From positions 50,703,001 to 50,767,000 of the forward strand of contig NC_084921.1 in assembly GCF_958298935.1 (NCBI RefSeq): a stretch of 64,000 bases of DNA, read 5' to 3'. The position numbers were made by a program, and so were the translations under genes. Shown here piece after piece: positions 9,202-21,419 of the stretch (position 1 is its first letter; every line of letters begins with the position of its first letter). A model generated the notes under the pieces. That model saw only the letters and a list, made by a program, of their open reading frames with translations, had not been told where the DNA came from and ran no database searches. Source of the stretch: Phragmites australis (taxonomy: Eukaryota; Streptophyta; Magnoliopsida; Poales; Poaceae).

Positions 9202-12200
9202 GTTGTCCGGGCAAATCAAAGTCTCTTCTAAATTCGTGGTCACTTGATTTTCGTGATGTAAGAAACACATTATACATTTTTTTTTCTTCGACACTATGGT
9301 TGGATTCCTAAATAGTTCTGTATGACTTAAGTAGTTTCATGTAAAATGGTTACGGTATTGTTGTGAAATCCATGTACCGATGCTTTCTTCACAAAAAAAA
9401 ATAAATTCACTAATGTTTGCATTTTATTTGAAGTCCATTCTCAGTGTTCATTGTAGGCGGCCGTGAATTGGATTGTGGAGGTTGGTGGTTTGGCGTCATA
9501 CATCGGAGGTTTGCTTTCGGTGAAGGTGCATTTACAAAAATAGCGAGGTGGGCAAATATGTACAACATGACTGTGATTATCTGGAACTGTTGGCTAGACT
9601 GCAGTTACCTGGAACTTTTGAGCTTTGTCCAGTACCACTTGCCAGTCTGAAAATTCTCAACCTGTTGTCAAACCACAAACAAGAGTTTCTTGCAGGTAAG
9701 TTCGACGTGGGAATGGATAAATTTTGCTAAGACTGAGCCCAACTAATAATCTACGGGTAGTCTGCGCTGGTGCCAATGATTTTTTTAAAGCTTTTGACAT
9801 GTTAGTCCGTATAGCACGCTAGAACTGCATCTGAAGGTTCGTGAGAGAAGTTCTAGCGTGACATCTGAAGCACAGAGAAGGTTAGGTAACGAGCCCCCAT
9901 CTTTTAATTCCATGGATGTTTATAAGGTCAATGCTCGTTTCATCTGCCATCATTTTTGACGCAAGAATATTTGAAGTCTGACACTAGTTTCATAACTACT
10001 GAATCAGAAAAGGTCAGAAAGATAAATTATGACTCATGCCCGTTGGTCTCCCGTTCTGACCAGTCAGCTGTACCATGTTGTTACCCGCTGAACTTTACCT
10101 AGCTTGTTGCATGATGAGCACACCAACAATTTGCCAAACTAGTGCGTTCTTGGAGCCTACAATGTGAAGTGCAGGTGGAATACATCACGACTTTTTTAAC
10201 CATGGTCTTTCTACGTACAAGTAATCGAGTCGACAAGAGTTTACACATGCATCTCAAGATTTTTTTTAGAAAAAGAGGCAAGCGTTTGCATGACCTAGAA
10301 CAAAAAATATTACACAGGATGGAATTTCTTTTTGACGGGGGCCAAATTTCCTCTCTGAGTTCCGTACCTGTGGGGATGCAAAACACAAGTTGCTTGTCAC
10401 CGATTAATTGGGGATGCAAACTGTTCCTCTTGCTAGGTTTTCTTTTTTCCATGCTCATCTCCTTAGCAATGGCAGCGACAGATTCCGTTACCAGTTATTT
10501 CACGAACAAGTCCCTCTACCAAACCGCTTCTCCCACTTCCGCCGGGCGCTTACCATTGCCAGTTTGCCACGAAGCTCGGCAGTAGCTCACGCTTCTAACC
10601 CGCCCGTGCCCGTTGGACATCTCGGTTGCTTGCGCGGTGCGGTCTCCCCTCGCCGCCGTGGTCGCGTCGCGTCTCGCGAGCCGTGCCTGCCACCGTGTGG
10701 ACATTCCAAGGACCGTGCCGTGGGAATTGGAGCAAAAAGCCGTGGTGCGGGCTGGCGTGGACACATTGCGCGAGAACACGAGGGGGGATTGATCCGATCC
10801 GTCGACCTAGTACCTACCAAAGCCGCTCCATGTTCTCACCACGGAACTCTAGCTCGAATGAATCTGAATTTGCATATACCACGCCGCTGAAAAAGTTTCT
10901 CACGGCGTGAAGGATTCACCGGGTTCGCAGGGCCACGCAGCCTCGGACCCGTAGGGGTCGCACCTAGTTGAGTTGATACCCTGGGGACTAGTCCAATCAT
11001 CATTAGATAACTACAAGATACATGTCGCTTTTTTGCTTGTTTTGCTACGGTTACATGATAGATACTTCGATCCAATCGCTCACGCCTTCACGGGAGGAGT
11101 TCGTGTACTGTTACAACAAACGACGAGTTTGTGACGCTGCTGCAACCAAGTCATGGAGAACCTACATGTTGGTGGACTTTTGGCGCCGATGGCCGTGATC
11201 TCCGGGTCGTGATTGGATTCGTAGACCCCCCCCCCCCCCCCCCGACGCTGCGGTTCTGTAACTGGAAAAACGACCACATGGCACACGAAAGAGAATAGCT
11301 TAACAGTGCTCGAGAAAACGCCGTGGGTCATGTGAGGCCGTCAAACTAATCCCGATTACGAAGAGATCTTCGGTATGAATTAGGCGTTGATGTCGTCGTT
11401 GTATCGGTAGTGATATGAACTGCTAACAACAAAACTGATCAGAAATTTAAATGCTTAGCGAAGCCTATCTGTCCTTGTTTAGGCATACGGTTGATGGTTT
11501 GGCCAAGAAAGCTGGACCCGGTGATGTTGCTTCCGGACCGGTGCCACAACAGCGAAGTAGCCATCACGCACTTAGAAAGGTGCCTGTCCGATCGTGCAGC
11601 ATTTGCTTCCCTGATGGATAAATCTCACCCCTGCCCAATGTTAGTAGCACATGAAAGCATATAGCTAGAAAGAGATTTGTTGTCAGAAACATATTTGTCG
11701 GTGGAGTAGCACAGGCGCTTTTCTAAAAATCGCTTCACTAAACTGATGGAGTTAAGCATCTTATCAGTAGTTATAGTTTGAAAACGCCCCGCATCCAATC
11801 TTTCTGATTCAGGGCCAATCTCTGTCATGTTAATCACCAGAAAAAAAAAACAAGGAATCAGGGCTTAGAAAAACTTGAAGTTCAAGTACAGGTTTCGATG
11901 GTTCAATCAGCAGCGCTGGTTCTGGTGTTCCACGTCACCGCTTTGTTTGGTGGCGTTGGTCTGCTGATCTATCAGGGAAACGAATATGGTAGCCGGTGCT
12001 CGATCATATGCTTTTGTGCGTGCTGGAGTTGATCAGAGTTGAGGTTGCGCTCGTCTGCACGCATCTCTTGCTGCGTATCAAAGTTCGGAGCCCTTTCGTT
12101 TTGTTTTGGCGAATCGTATGTGTCCCACAGACGTCCTGAAAATGGTCGGAATCTAGGTTGGATAGTGTCTTTCTTAGTTACTCTTTAGAATCCTTTTTAA

Positions 12201-13338
12201 AAACAGGGTTGTAATCACCGACGTTGCTTTAATATAATATGCGCCCTGTTCGTTTTTTTTTTTTTAAATAACTCATTCTCCTGTGAGATTGAACCCGGTT
12301 GGCTTGGCCAAACCCTGGTCATACCTACTATTTTGTCCAAACAGTGTGTGAGCTATGGCAGGCCATAATATAGCAGCAGCCTGTTCTATTCCTCTGCAGC
12401 TTTAGGGTATGTGACTTTGCAACAGCTCTTCTCAGAAGTTGCAGCATTTTTTAGTGATGACCAGCAGTGAGTAATGGCACACAGCAACAGACGGAATATT
12501 AGCTACTCCGTAAGTGTTGAAACTTAATGCAGCTAGCATTTCGGATGGAGCATAAGTTAGGTCATGTGCTTTTAACACGGGCAGAGACTGAATCCAGGCT
12601 AATCCGCACTTCTCCAGGTGTCTGACATGTTCTTAGTCACTTCTCATTGATACTAGTTCTTTCCTGTCTTGCATCCTCAAACTAGACAAATGGAAATAGG
12701 AGTAACTAATAAGATTAACCTGTTTTATTCTCTTCTTTCAATCCAACATGGCAAAATTGTGTTATCAATGTTATGGACTCTCAATTGTTCTTTTTTTTTG
12801 GAGACAAAGACATCGAGAATTCGAGATAGAATGTATGCTCAGTTTTTAATCCTAAACGTAAGATGTACGGATTTTCAAATGCAATTCTCTTTCTCCTGTG
12901 CTCTTTTAGAGAAGCAAACGAGTGGTCACTCTGGAACCTATAAATAAGTAAATAACGTGGAGTGTGCAACAGCCAAGTGTTAGTTTTTTTGCTTTACCTA
13001 AGCAATTTTGTTAACACACTACATGACCTAAAAGGTCGCTGATGCATTTGCAAACTGGGCTTTGTCAAGACAATCAATGGAGCAGATGTACAAGTCAGCG
13101 AGTGATCAGCTTGCAGGCTGCTGCATTTAACCGGAGCTGTAAATTCCGACCTGCAGCAGCGCAGTAATGCAGTTCTGAAGAAGATACTGTGTGGATCATA
13201 CCAGATCCTCCTTGGACGGTGCCTTGCCATTTGGATCATAGTAGCTCGATGCTATCTGTTCATGACAAGCACAGCGTTGTGTTGCATCAGTGACAAGCAT
13301 GCAATCAACACACGCGGAAGTGGCCCGGGGCTGCGAAG
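9202..13338. other. Intergenic region without a confident gene
   Basis: This is mixed-composition DNA. Around 9548-9692 a short frame runs into a good splice donor (GCAG|GTAAGT), which may mark a stray exon. A T-rich tail after TAATATAATATGCGCC at 12230-12265 resembles a decayed LINE 3' end. GC rises around 10560-10830, but all frames there are short and none matches a known family. Confidence 0.5.
11226..11243. repeat. Poly-C tract (18 C)
   Basis: An uninterrupted run of cytosines; as G on the minus strand it is a prime site for slippage and sequencing-length error. Confidence 0.95.
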
Positions 13339-13351
13339 ACGCTGAAATGGT

Positions 13352-14244
13352 TTGATGAACTGCAAGTGCTGCAGGAAAAGACTCGGCAAATTCAACAATC
13401 TACAAGCCAGATGGATACTTGGCATTATTGTTGGGGAAACAATACATACTCTTCAAGGAAGTTCTACGCAATTCTTTTCAAGCCTATCACACCTCCTGAC
13501 TCATTCATATGGATTTGGAAATCAAAGTGTTCTGAAAAACTTAAAGTTTTTACCTGGTTGCTCTTTCATGTTAGACTTAATTCTAGGAATTTGCTAATAA
13601 CTTAAAAATAGAGGGTGATGACTATAATTATGTTCTTTGCAGTCAGTGTGGAAGATACCACTTATCATCTGTTATTTAAATGTCCTTTCAGTGTCAGATG
13701 TTGGTCTTTTATTGGCATTAGCTGGAATCACTCGATCAATTTCTTCAGCATGCTTCAAGAAGCAAGGAACAAATTTCAATATCCTTTCTTTATAGAAGTC
13801 TTCTAAGTTAAGTCTTTGGAAATTTGGAAACAGCGAAACATGAAGATTTTTCAAAGATCAATCCCTTCTTTCAGTAATTGGAAGTCATGTTTATAGAGAA
13901 TGTGTTTCTTCACTTACACAGAATGAATACCTCTTTTAGCATTTCGGTTTCCTCTTGATTTATAGACCCTGTTTGACACAGGGCTAGATTCAAGATTTTT
14001 TTAGAGTTAATTAAACCTAGCTTAAAAAATCTTTGATCGGAGTTGTGAATGGATTGAGCGTTTTTAGTTAAATTATATAGTTTTTATTTTGAATTAAAAA
14101 TAAAAATTAAAAACTTTATTGTATATGTTTTTTCTCTCTCCTCTTTCTCTTTTTGGGCTTTTGCCTTGATGATGTACAATGCTCTGTTGGTTGTATGTGG
14201 TATTTTATATTTATATATACGACAGTAGGGGCTTCTTAAAAAAA
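13352..14244 (+). mobile_element. 5'-truncated L1-clade LINE
   Basis: A perfect 13-bp target duplication ACGCTGAAATGGT at 13339-13351 and 14245-14257 flanks 893 bases that end in an A-run. The first half encodes, with stops and frameshifts, the zinc-binding end of a plant LINE reverse transcriptase (zf-RVT). Recognisable pieces are FIWIWKSKCSEKLKVFTWLL, a C-x2-C start at NYVLCSQC, then HLLFKCPFSVRCWSFIG in another frame, and IWKQRNMKIFQRSIPSF. The 3' end GTAGGGGCTTCTT-A(n) is a usual grass LINE terminus. The 5' truncation fits abortive target-primed reverse transcription. An AT-rich stretch at 13985-14110 may be a further small insertion. Confidence 0.88.
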
Positions 14245-14257
14245 ACGCTGAAATGGT

Positions 14258-14640
14258 CAAATGCTACTTTTTGAAGGCTGACGTATGTCTGTCTGATTGG
14301 CTACACGGACGATCTGTCCGAGCTCTGCCATCACTCTCTGACGTCGCTGAAGTCAGAAGAAATCATCAACATGTTCATGTAATCATGTCTATGATACAGT
14401 GAAGCTCACACATCTATTATATATATTAAAAGACTAAAAATAGAGCAATTCTAAAAGTAAGTTAATATAGTTATTGTTATGAAAATAAGTTAATATAGCT
14501 ATTGTTTATGTAACTTTCACCTATATGTATATATATATATATAGATATATACACGTATCCATATATACGTAGGAACAATATTGGTAACTAGAGCGGTTAA
14601 ATAGCTGGCTAAATAAATTTCTTGTGAAATTGATAATTTT
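14258..14640. other. AT-rich intergenic DNA
   Basis: Short AT runs, including a TATATATATATA tract near 14527-14541, with no coding signal and no repeat boundary that can be defined. Confidence 0.5.
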
Positions 14641-16560
14641 CTCCTATTTGGATCACCCAACACACCTCAAAATTTAAGCTGAAGCAAAAATTGAGAGAAA
14701 TTTTCATTTAAGATCAATCTATATGTCTTAGCACTCGAAAGATCACAATTAGCAAAGAACAAGAAACGATGAACACCGAGCAACGAAACACTCCAAATTA
14801 ATTATATATAAGCAGAAAATTCAAGACCCCGTCACATAAGCGTGTGTATACAAATTTTATGTCTCTAGCAACAAGAAGAATGACCTCACAATGTGCTGAA
14901 ATTTTAGCCAAAAATCAAAACAAAAATCAAAACCGGAAAGAAAAAACTTGCATACAAGGGAAGAAAACCAAGAGAGAGAAATTAGAATGAAGGAAATTCA
15001 AGCATATGAAACAAAATAAACTTTATTACTCACAAAGATCAGCCCTATTTTAAACGGATTAAAAAAATTACTCTCAAAACTCTCACCTATTACATTTGCG
15101 AAGTACTCATCCTCCTCTCTACTAAAACCCTAGCACAATTATTTTATATGGATGGCACAAGGGCTCAAATGGCTGGTTCTCCCTCTCACATAGCCCTACC
15201 CCTCTATTTATAGGCCAAATAAACTTGACCCACAAGTTTCCTACTTTTTTTTTTCAAAATACTCTTATCTTGTTGTACACTTATACTTAACATCGAAGGT
15301 ATTTTAGTCTATTTTCTTTTTCATTCATCGTACGACCGCGGTGCTATACGACTTAGCTTCGTCTCAACACAAGCCCCGCGATGGTGCCATACACTCCTCC
15401 ATTCCTCCCACAGCTTTGAGGCCAAACCTCAAAACCTAGCTCGCTTCTCAAAGCGTGACTAGCCATCACTTGCTTTCACCTGAAGCAAGCGCTCTGATGA
15501 TGACGCGAGCCCTCTGTCTTGCGATCTTGACAGTTGGCAAGTCTCTCCCGCTCTCGATCCCTTGGGCCGCCTTATCACTTGCACCGACATCTCCTTCGCT
15601 TGACTTTATCAACATGCTATTTTCATCCTCTGTTTCATGCTTTGCTTGACCTTCATGTGTACAGTTAAGATCACCCTTGACTCCACCTGACACTCCTTGA
15701 TCATCCGACACCAAGCGGTCATTTAGCCTTGATCACCCGTCGTCGACCGTCAAGTTGCATCTGTCACCTGCACACCATGAAACAAATAAACACATTTATC
15801 CACACTCCAAAACATCTCTAGGTTAGCACAAAATCAAAAATTTAAACTCAGAGCATATCCTGTAAAAAACATGAACACCAGATATTTCAGTGTGTTCTGC
15901 TCCTAAACACCGGACCATCCGGTGAGTGTAACACTATCTGCTCCAGAAAAACTTTGCTCTCTGCAAGAAAAGGTCCAGTGAAAGCTTCCCGTGATCTCAT
16001 ATCCATCATCAGATAATCTAGTGTGTGTTAATCCACCGAACCACCCTTTGGTAACTTCTCTGTAACAAAAGGTCTGGTGTATTCTCTGGTGTTCACAATC
16101 TTAACACCGAACTATTCAGCGTACATAATCAAACTTGTTGCTAAAAATCTCCTCTCTGCAGAAAATACTCCGATGCTCTTAAAATATATTACCGAACCAT
16201 CCGGTGTTTGCTTTCATTTCTGCTTCAGCACTGAAAATGCTCTAGTGATACCCTCTGGTGTATCCATCACATTCATTTGACCTTCCATTACATTGATCTT
16301 CCAATTTCACCCGAAAAATTACTCTCTACAAGAAATAGTTTGGTGAGTATACACTGCTCACACCGGAACATCCGACGTTCACATCGGAACTTTCGATGTG
16401 TGTAATTTTTCTACGTACAGAGAAGAATTCGCTAATTCCAAATACCGCAAACTCAAGTTAGACATGAACAACAGCAAACATTCACAAACACATACTAACC
16501 AAGTTCAAGACACATCAACTGTTGTCTATGTCTCATCACATGCAAACTAAGTCACTTCTC
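14641..16560 (-). repeat. Probable LTR or LTR remnant, minus orientation
   Basis: The segment has the architecture of a grass Gypsy LTR read on the minus strand. At the right (15900-16390) lie repeated palindromic CCGGACCATCCGGTG-like units. Next comes a consensus TATA box (15204-15213), then an AT-rich leader. A 1.7-kb solo LTR elsewhere in the window has the same order of parts, which supports this reading. No pol or gag domain was found. TG/CA termini and a target duplication could not be fixed, so the edges are approximate. Confidence 0.5.
15204..15213 (-). promoter_or_regulatory. TATA box of the putative minus-strand LTR
   Basis: On the minus strand the sequence reads CTATAAATAG, a perfect plant TATA element, followed by a pyrimidine/purine leader. 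It would drive transcription toward lower coordinates. Confidence 0.5.
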
Positions 16561-16574
16561 CACTTCATTTCTCA

Positions 16575-16719
<145 letters not shown>

Positions 16720-18036
16720 TGCATACGTATATGTATCCATACATATACGTAAACATAGCTTTATTTCAAAATTCCAGAAAAATAGCGAAATAAATAATAG
16801 TTATAAATCGGTTAAAATAATCTAAAATGCATAGGAAAATATCTAAAACTCAAAAAATATGAAACAAATTTAGTTAGGTTCTTATTATTATCATCTATAT
16901 ATTAAAATTATGTGCATGTATTAAAGTACCACTGTTTTTCTCATAATTAAATAAATGTGTTAAATATTGATAAATTTATAAATAAATATTAAGATGTCTA
17001 AAAATGGTTAATCCAAATTTTTAATCTTCTTTTATCATATTTTGTGCAATAAAAAACAGACGTGGTGTAAACACGCCAATCCACTTAGTTTGCTCTTAAC
17101 CAATTCTAGTCGGCCGGTCCATTCGACGAGTCTTGCCTGCCCCACGGATTCACGGTACAGCGATAGGCCTCGCTTTCAGGCCGCTTGCGCAACTGCAAAC
17201 TGTAACGGCTGCTAACTTGACGCAGAAGTCATCACTAACCAGCAGATTTGCCGTTGTCGCGGTCAGATTTCCGTAGATCACGTGGGCGCGCGCTTCCGTT
17301 AATCACCTCGCTTGTTTAGCCGTGCAGGTCTGGCTCGAGAATGCTCTCCTTGACTCTTTACCTGTTTGTTTATGGCCATTTCCATATTTGTACATCAGCT
17401 CCTTTCCTGACTTCCTGGCCTGGGGAAGCTGTCTCCTTGGTCCTGGCCGAGCGACACCGGAAGATGCTCTGAAACTTTGACGTGAGATTTGGAGCCTAGC
17501 TTGCCTGACGACCACGTCCTATGTGCTACTGCGCCTGCAGGCATTGCGTGTTGCTGTTGTTTCTGAGTTCAGTGCAGTGCTCCTCTGGTCAAACCTTGAG
17601 CAAAAAATTTCCCGTTTTCTCTCGCGAAGCCAAGCTTTCCTGGAGACTTACTCTCGTGACCTTTTAGCTCGTGCGTGCGTGACTGCTACCAATTGGAAAA
17701 GCATGCAGACACGGGACGTACAGATGCCGTGTCATCCCGCACGGCCGGCCCTTGCGCGCGCTAGCGGTTCGGCCATAGGACACGGCCCAATTGGAAAAGC
17801 GATGTTGGGCTACGCGCACACCGAGTGCTTGGGCCATGGCAGGGTGGCGGGTCAGGCGTGGCGAGTGTTGCTTGGGCTATCGTGTCCATCAGGATGCATT
17901 GCATGCGTTTTGGTCCAGGAAGGGCTAGTGGACCTGTATATCCATGGGCCGCATTTCCACCCCAAAAGGCTCTGTGGGTCAATTTCCAATTGCCATCGCG
18001 CCGCCACACGGAAGTCCCATTTCAATCCCACTCCAC
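16720..18036. other. Intergenic DNA, AT-rich then GC-richer
   Basis: 16720-17080 is AT-rich and featureless. 17100-18030 is GC-richer with a 178-codon frame at 17523-18059 that has no recognisable domain, no supporting splice sites and a low-complexity composition. It is not called as a gene. Confidence 0.5.
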
Positions 18037-19175
18037 ATCAGGATTTTTTTTTAAAATAGCAGAAATATGTGCTCGTTTTCAAAATTTACAAAAATATCAC
18101 CCTTAAGATTTATCTAAAAATTATAAAAATACCGTGCATTCCAATCCTCTCAAACCTTTAAAAAACATCTAAATAGTCATGAAAACGGGTGATCCATTGG
18201 ATATTTGCTGCCCGTTCAACTGACGAGAAACACATTTTTTTGTTAATTTTAAAAGCATATAGATATTTATGCTATTTTAAAAAAATTAAAATATATAAAG
18301 AAATAAAATCCCAAGTTTACGGGGAGCGGCTTTGCACCAGATCGTGGGATAGGTTGGTGTTGACGCCAGCAAGCAAGTATTAGTTGGTTTTTATTGATGT
18401 CTGTTTATTTCCTTTTTAAATGATAATTATTTTGTCGTCAGTTATCCGTTTTTAATTTTGTTCGCAACATTGTGTTTCTTACAATAAAATCTACAAAACT
18501 AGACTCACATTGCATATGTTTTAATGCCACTTTATATGCACTATCAATTTATGTGCAAACTTGCTAATGAAGTCGATCTTACACATAAGTTGGTCAAGTA
18601 TATGAAGTGGAGTTTGATATCTCATTTGAACTTGCTAACATTCTAACTTGCTAACATTGTATACATAAGTTACAACAAAATATCCCTGGAATTATTACAC
18701 ATAAGTTGTTATCTTTTTATATTGGATTTTGAAGTTGCTATGTAAGTTGTAAATAATCTTCACATAAGTTGCTACAAGATATTTATTGAAATTGCTATCA
18801 AGCCTCCAAATCATAGTAAAATTTGAGTAGATCCACTGGTTCTAAATAAGTTGTTACTAAATATTAACTCAAAATACTACTAAACACACACTGAAGTTGC
18901 TATATAGTCTCATTGTTCCGCATTGTTGCTACCAAACTTCCATGAAGTTGCTAAAATAGTACTCACTTGAAATCATTGTCTTATTTGAAGCTGTTACTGA
19001 ACACTCACTAAAGATGCTATCAAACACTAACGGAAGTTGGTACACAATTTCCACATAAATTTGCTACATTATATTCATTGAAGTTGCTATCTAATTAGCA
19101 ACTTGATGCACCTTGCTACTATGATGAGAAACAATAAAACATCAATTGTTTTCCTTTCTCGAAAAAATCCTGATA
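18037..19175. repeat. Unclassified element or array of AAGTTGCTA-like motifs
   Basis: ATCAGGATTTTTT at 18037-18049 is repeated as its exact reverse complement at 19163-19175. Between them, from about 18555 to 19125, a degenerate motif close to ACATAAGTTGCTAYMAA recurs some 15-20 times, nearly all in the same orientation and 20-60 bases apart. Good copies are near 18645, 18731, 18764, 18892, 18944 and 19080. No open frame of note is present. The layout suggests a non-autonomous DNA transposon with subterminal repeats or a decayed tandem satellite. No target duplication beyond AT could be shown. Confidence 0.5.
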
Positions 19176-21419
19176 CGGCTGTTTCGCGGATTCAAAACTT
19201 GCACCGAATATGTATATAACTTTAAATATGATAATATGCAGGCGTGCCAGTACACAAAGTATACGAAAGATGGGGGCGATGTAACAGAAACATGTAAAAT
19301 TTATTCGTTCATGTTGAATTCATAAAATACAACTTCTTTTTTCATAACGTGTTACTCCACAACGCGCACGCTAATATGATTGTATAATATCATCTGACGA
19401 TTATTTCGTCTTGATTCCCGAGACTTCGTGAAGCGACTTCTCTTAATTATGCATGTCTTTGAGCTCCCTTTTTCATCAATGGACTCCTGACATCTATGAA
19501 GGGTTGCATTGGCGATCGTCATATCGAGGTCGTCTTCGAGTCTGCAAGGCTATAGTCACTTGCAACAAAGACATAGCAAAGTAAGTGTTAGAAATAAAAG
19601 AAAGTAATGGGAGAATAGTCTAGCATTGCGTCATTGACTATTTATGTATTCCAGGTCATTATTGGCCTCAGTATAGTGTAAAGTAGTAGAGGCGAGTTAA
19701 GAACACGGCACGATGCGTAGCTTCTACCGAAAGTGACAGTTTGGACACAAACAGAAGCCTGTGATCGTGCTAAGCTCACTAACTCCCTTGAGCCACACAT
19801 ATGAGGGTAATATGACAGAGCCACAAAGATAGTCGAGCCACAAAGTCAAAGGAACAGTGTAAGTCAACAATACCACATAGGCAAAGCCACAAAGGCAGTT
19901 GAGCCCATCAGCAAGTGAATCCGGGGGCAACCATATAACCAACTTCAAATAAACTTTTAACATGGCCATGATCCAGCAGCCACCATCACTGCATAGCACC
20001 ACTAGGTAATCATCAAGACAAGGGCAAGCAACTAGCAAGCCACAATAGTACTAGGACATGCAAGGGGGCTGGCAATCAAGAAGCCACTACAACAGCCTTA
20101 AACATCAGGGCACCATCAATATTATCAGTAACCTATCTGCCAAGATAGAGAGCATTGTCCATCGGCAAAACAGCACAGCAGTTGAAACGACAATACACAT
20201 TAAGACAACAAAGAAGGAAGCGGCCTCATGCAATCGCCCTGCCATCATACACCACTAGGAAAAAACTCCAGCATCAATTCTCACGGGTCATCTGATACCA
20301 ACATACTAGACCAAGTGCCAGCAGACCACACAGGGAGAGATGGTGGCCGGCATAGGCATACTGAGCAAAGGCCAACGACAACGCATGCACTCTCAACAGC
20401 GCACGGGGCAGCTCAGACCTCCTACGGCACACAACTGGAGCTCAGGCTTCAACAGCACTAGGTAGGAGCGCTGGTATCACCAAGTATGCAGCCGGGGCAC
20501 GAACATCAGTGGCACATGGCTGGAATTCACAGAGAGGCAGCAGAGGTGGCGGCCCCCATCTTGGCTACCCGACAAAGGGGTAGCCAGAGAACGAGTGATG
20601 GCTAGGGATGATCAGCACAGTGGCACGAAGGCCGATCTCAGACAGAGAGCACAACGACTCGATGGTCGGGCATAGCAGAGGTGGCAGCCCTCGTCTTGAC
20701 TACCCGACAAAGGGGTAGCCAAAGGACGAGCTGGTGGCCGGGGATGATCAACAGAGCAACATGAAGGCTGGGCTCAAATAGGGAAAGAGAAAGAGAACAT
20801 GGCAAGGCCGAAGCACCGTCTACGACGGCACGACCGGACTAAGCTTGATGGCGTGATGACATACTAACTGATGGTGGTGACAGGGGACTGTGGCCCTGTA
20901 CTACAGGGCCTCGTCGTGGATAGGCCTACGACTAGTCTTCTTGGTGCGTGGGCTGCGGCAGGCAGGGCCTCAACCAGCAGGGGCATTCGAGATCTTGGTC
21001 ATCAACCGGGCCGCGGCAGGGGAACAGAGACACTTCCCCACTTCTTCGCCTCAAAGTGGCGGCAATAGGCTTAGCACGGGCGCACACAGTAGAGGATGGG
21101 CGGCCAACAGGGTGTTGGTCAGCAGCGGCCGACCAGTCTTCGGCTTGGCATAGAGGCGGTGGCGGCTCTGCCCTCATCTCCCTCCCCCCCTCTCCATACA
21201 GATTGAACTTGGGCCATTTATATAGGTCGCAGCTCGAGTTTCGGCTAAGAGATAAACTCCATTTTGTTGGGATTTGAAGGGGAGTCGGATGGGGATTCCA
21301 TTTTTCACAGATTCGATGCGATTTGGAGGGTGATTCATTGAAGATAGAATTGGAGGGAGCCACAACGGCTGTGTCTAGAGGATGGAGGTGGCTCGGCTGG
21401 GAGCAAGAGCGGCTGGAGG
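19176..21419. other. Intergenic, repeat-like DNA with a minus-strand TATA
   Basis: No protein domain is recognised. 20460-21360 is GC-rich with a local duplication. CCTATATAAATGGCCC on the minus strand near 21217-21230 is a good TATA context with an open minus frame of 143 codons downstream (21363-20932, Ser/Pro-rich). This looks more like the leader of a retroelement or a non-coding transcript than a gene. Confidence 0.4.
20538..20757. repeat. Local direct duplication, offset 135 bases
   Basis: A unit of about 85 bases beginning GCAGAGGTGGC and containing CTACCCGACAAAGGGGTAGCC occurs at about 20538-20622 and again at 20673-20757 with several differences. The shared core CTACCC...GGGTAG is itself a small palindrome. 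Confidence 0.8.

Noticed and set aside
15114..15130. Helitron 5' end (TCTCTACTA)
   Set aside because: Only a short match, no A/T insertion context, and no 3' hairpin plus CTRR end found at a plausible distance.
17523..18059. 178-codon plus-strand frame
   Set aside because: No domain, no promoter or intron support, and its end lies inside the repeat element at 18037.
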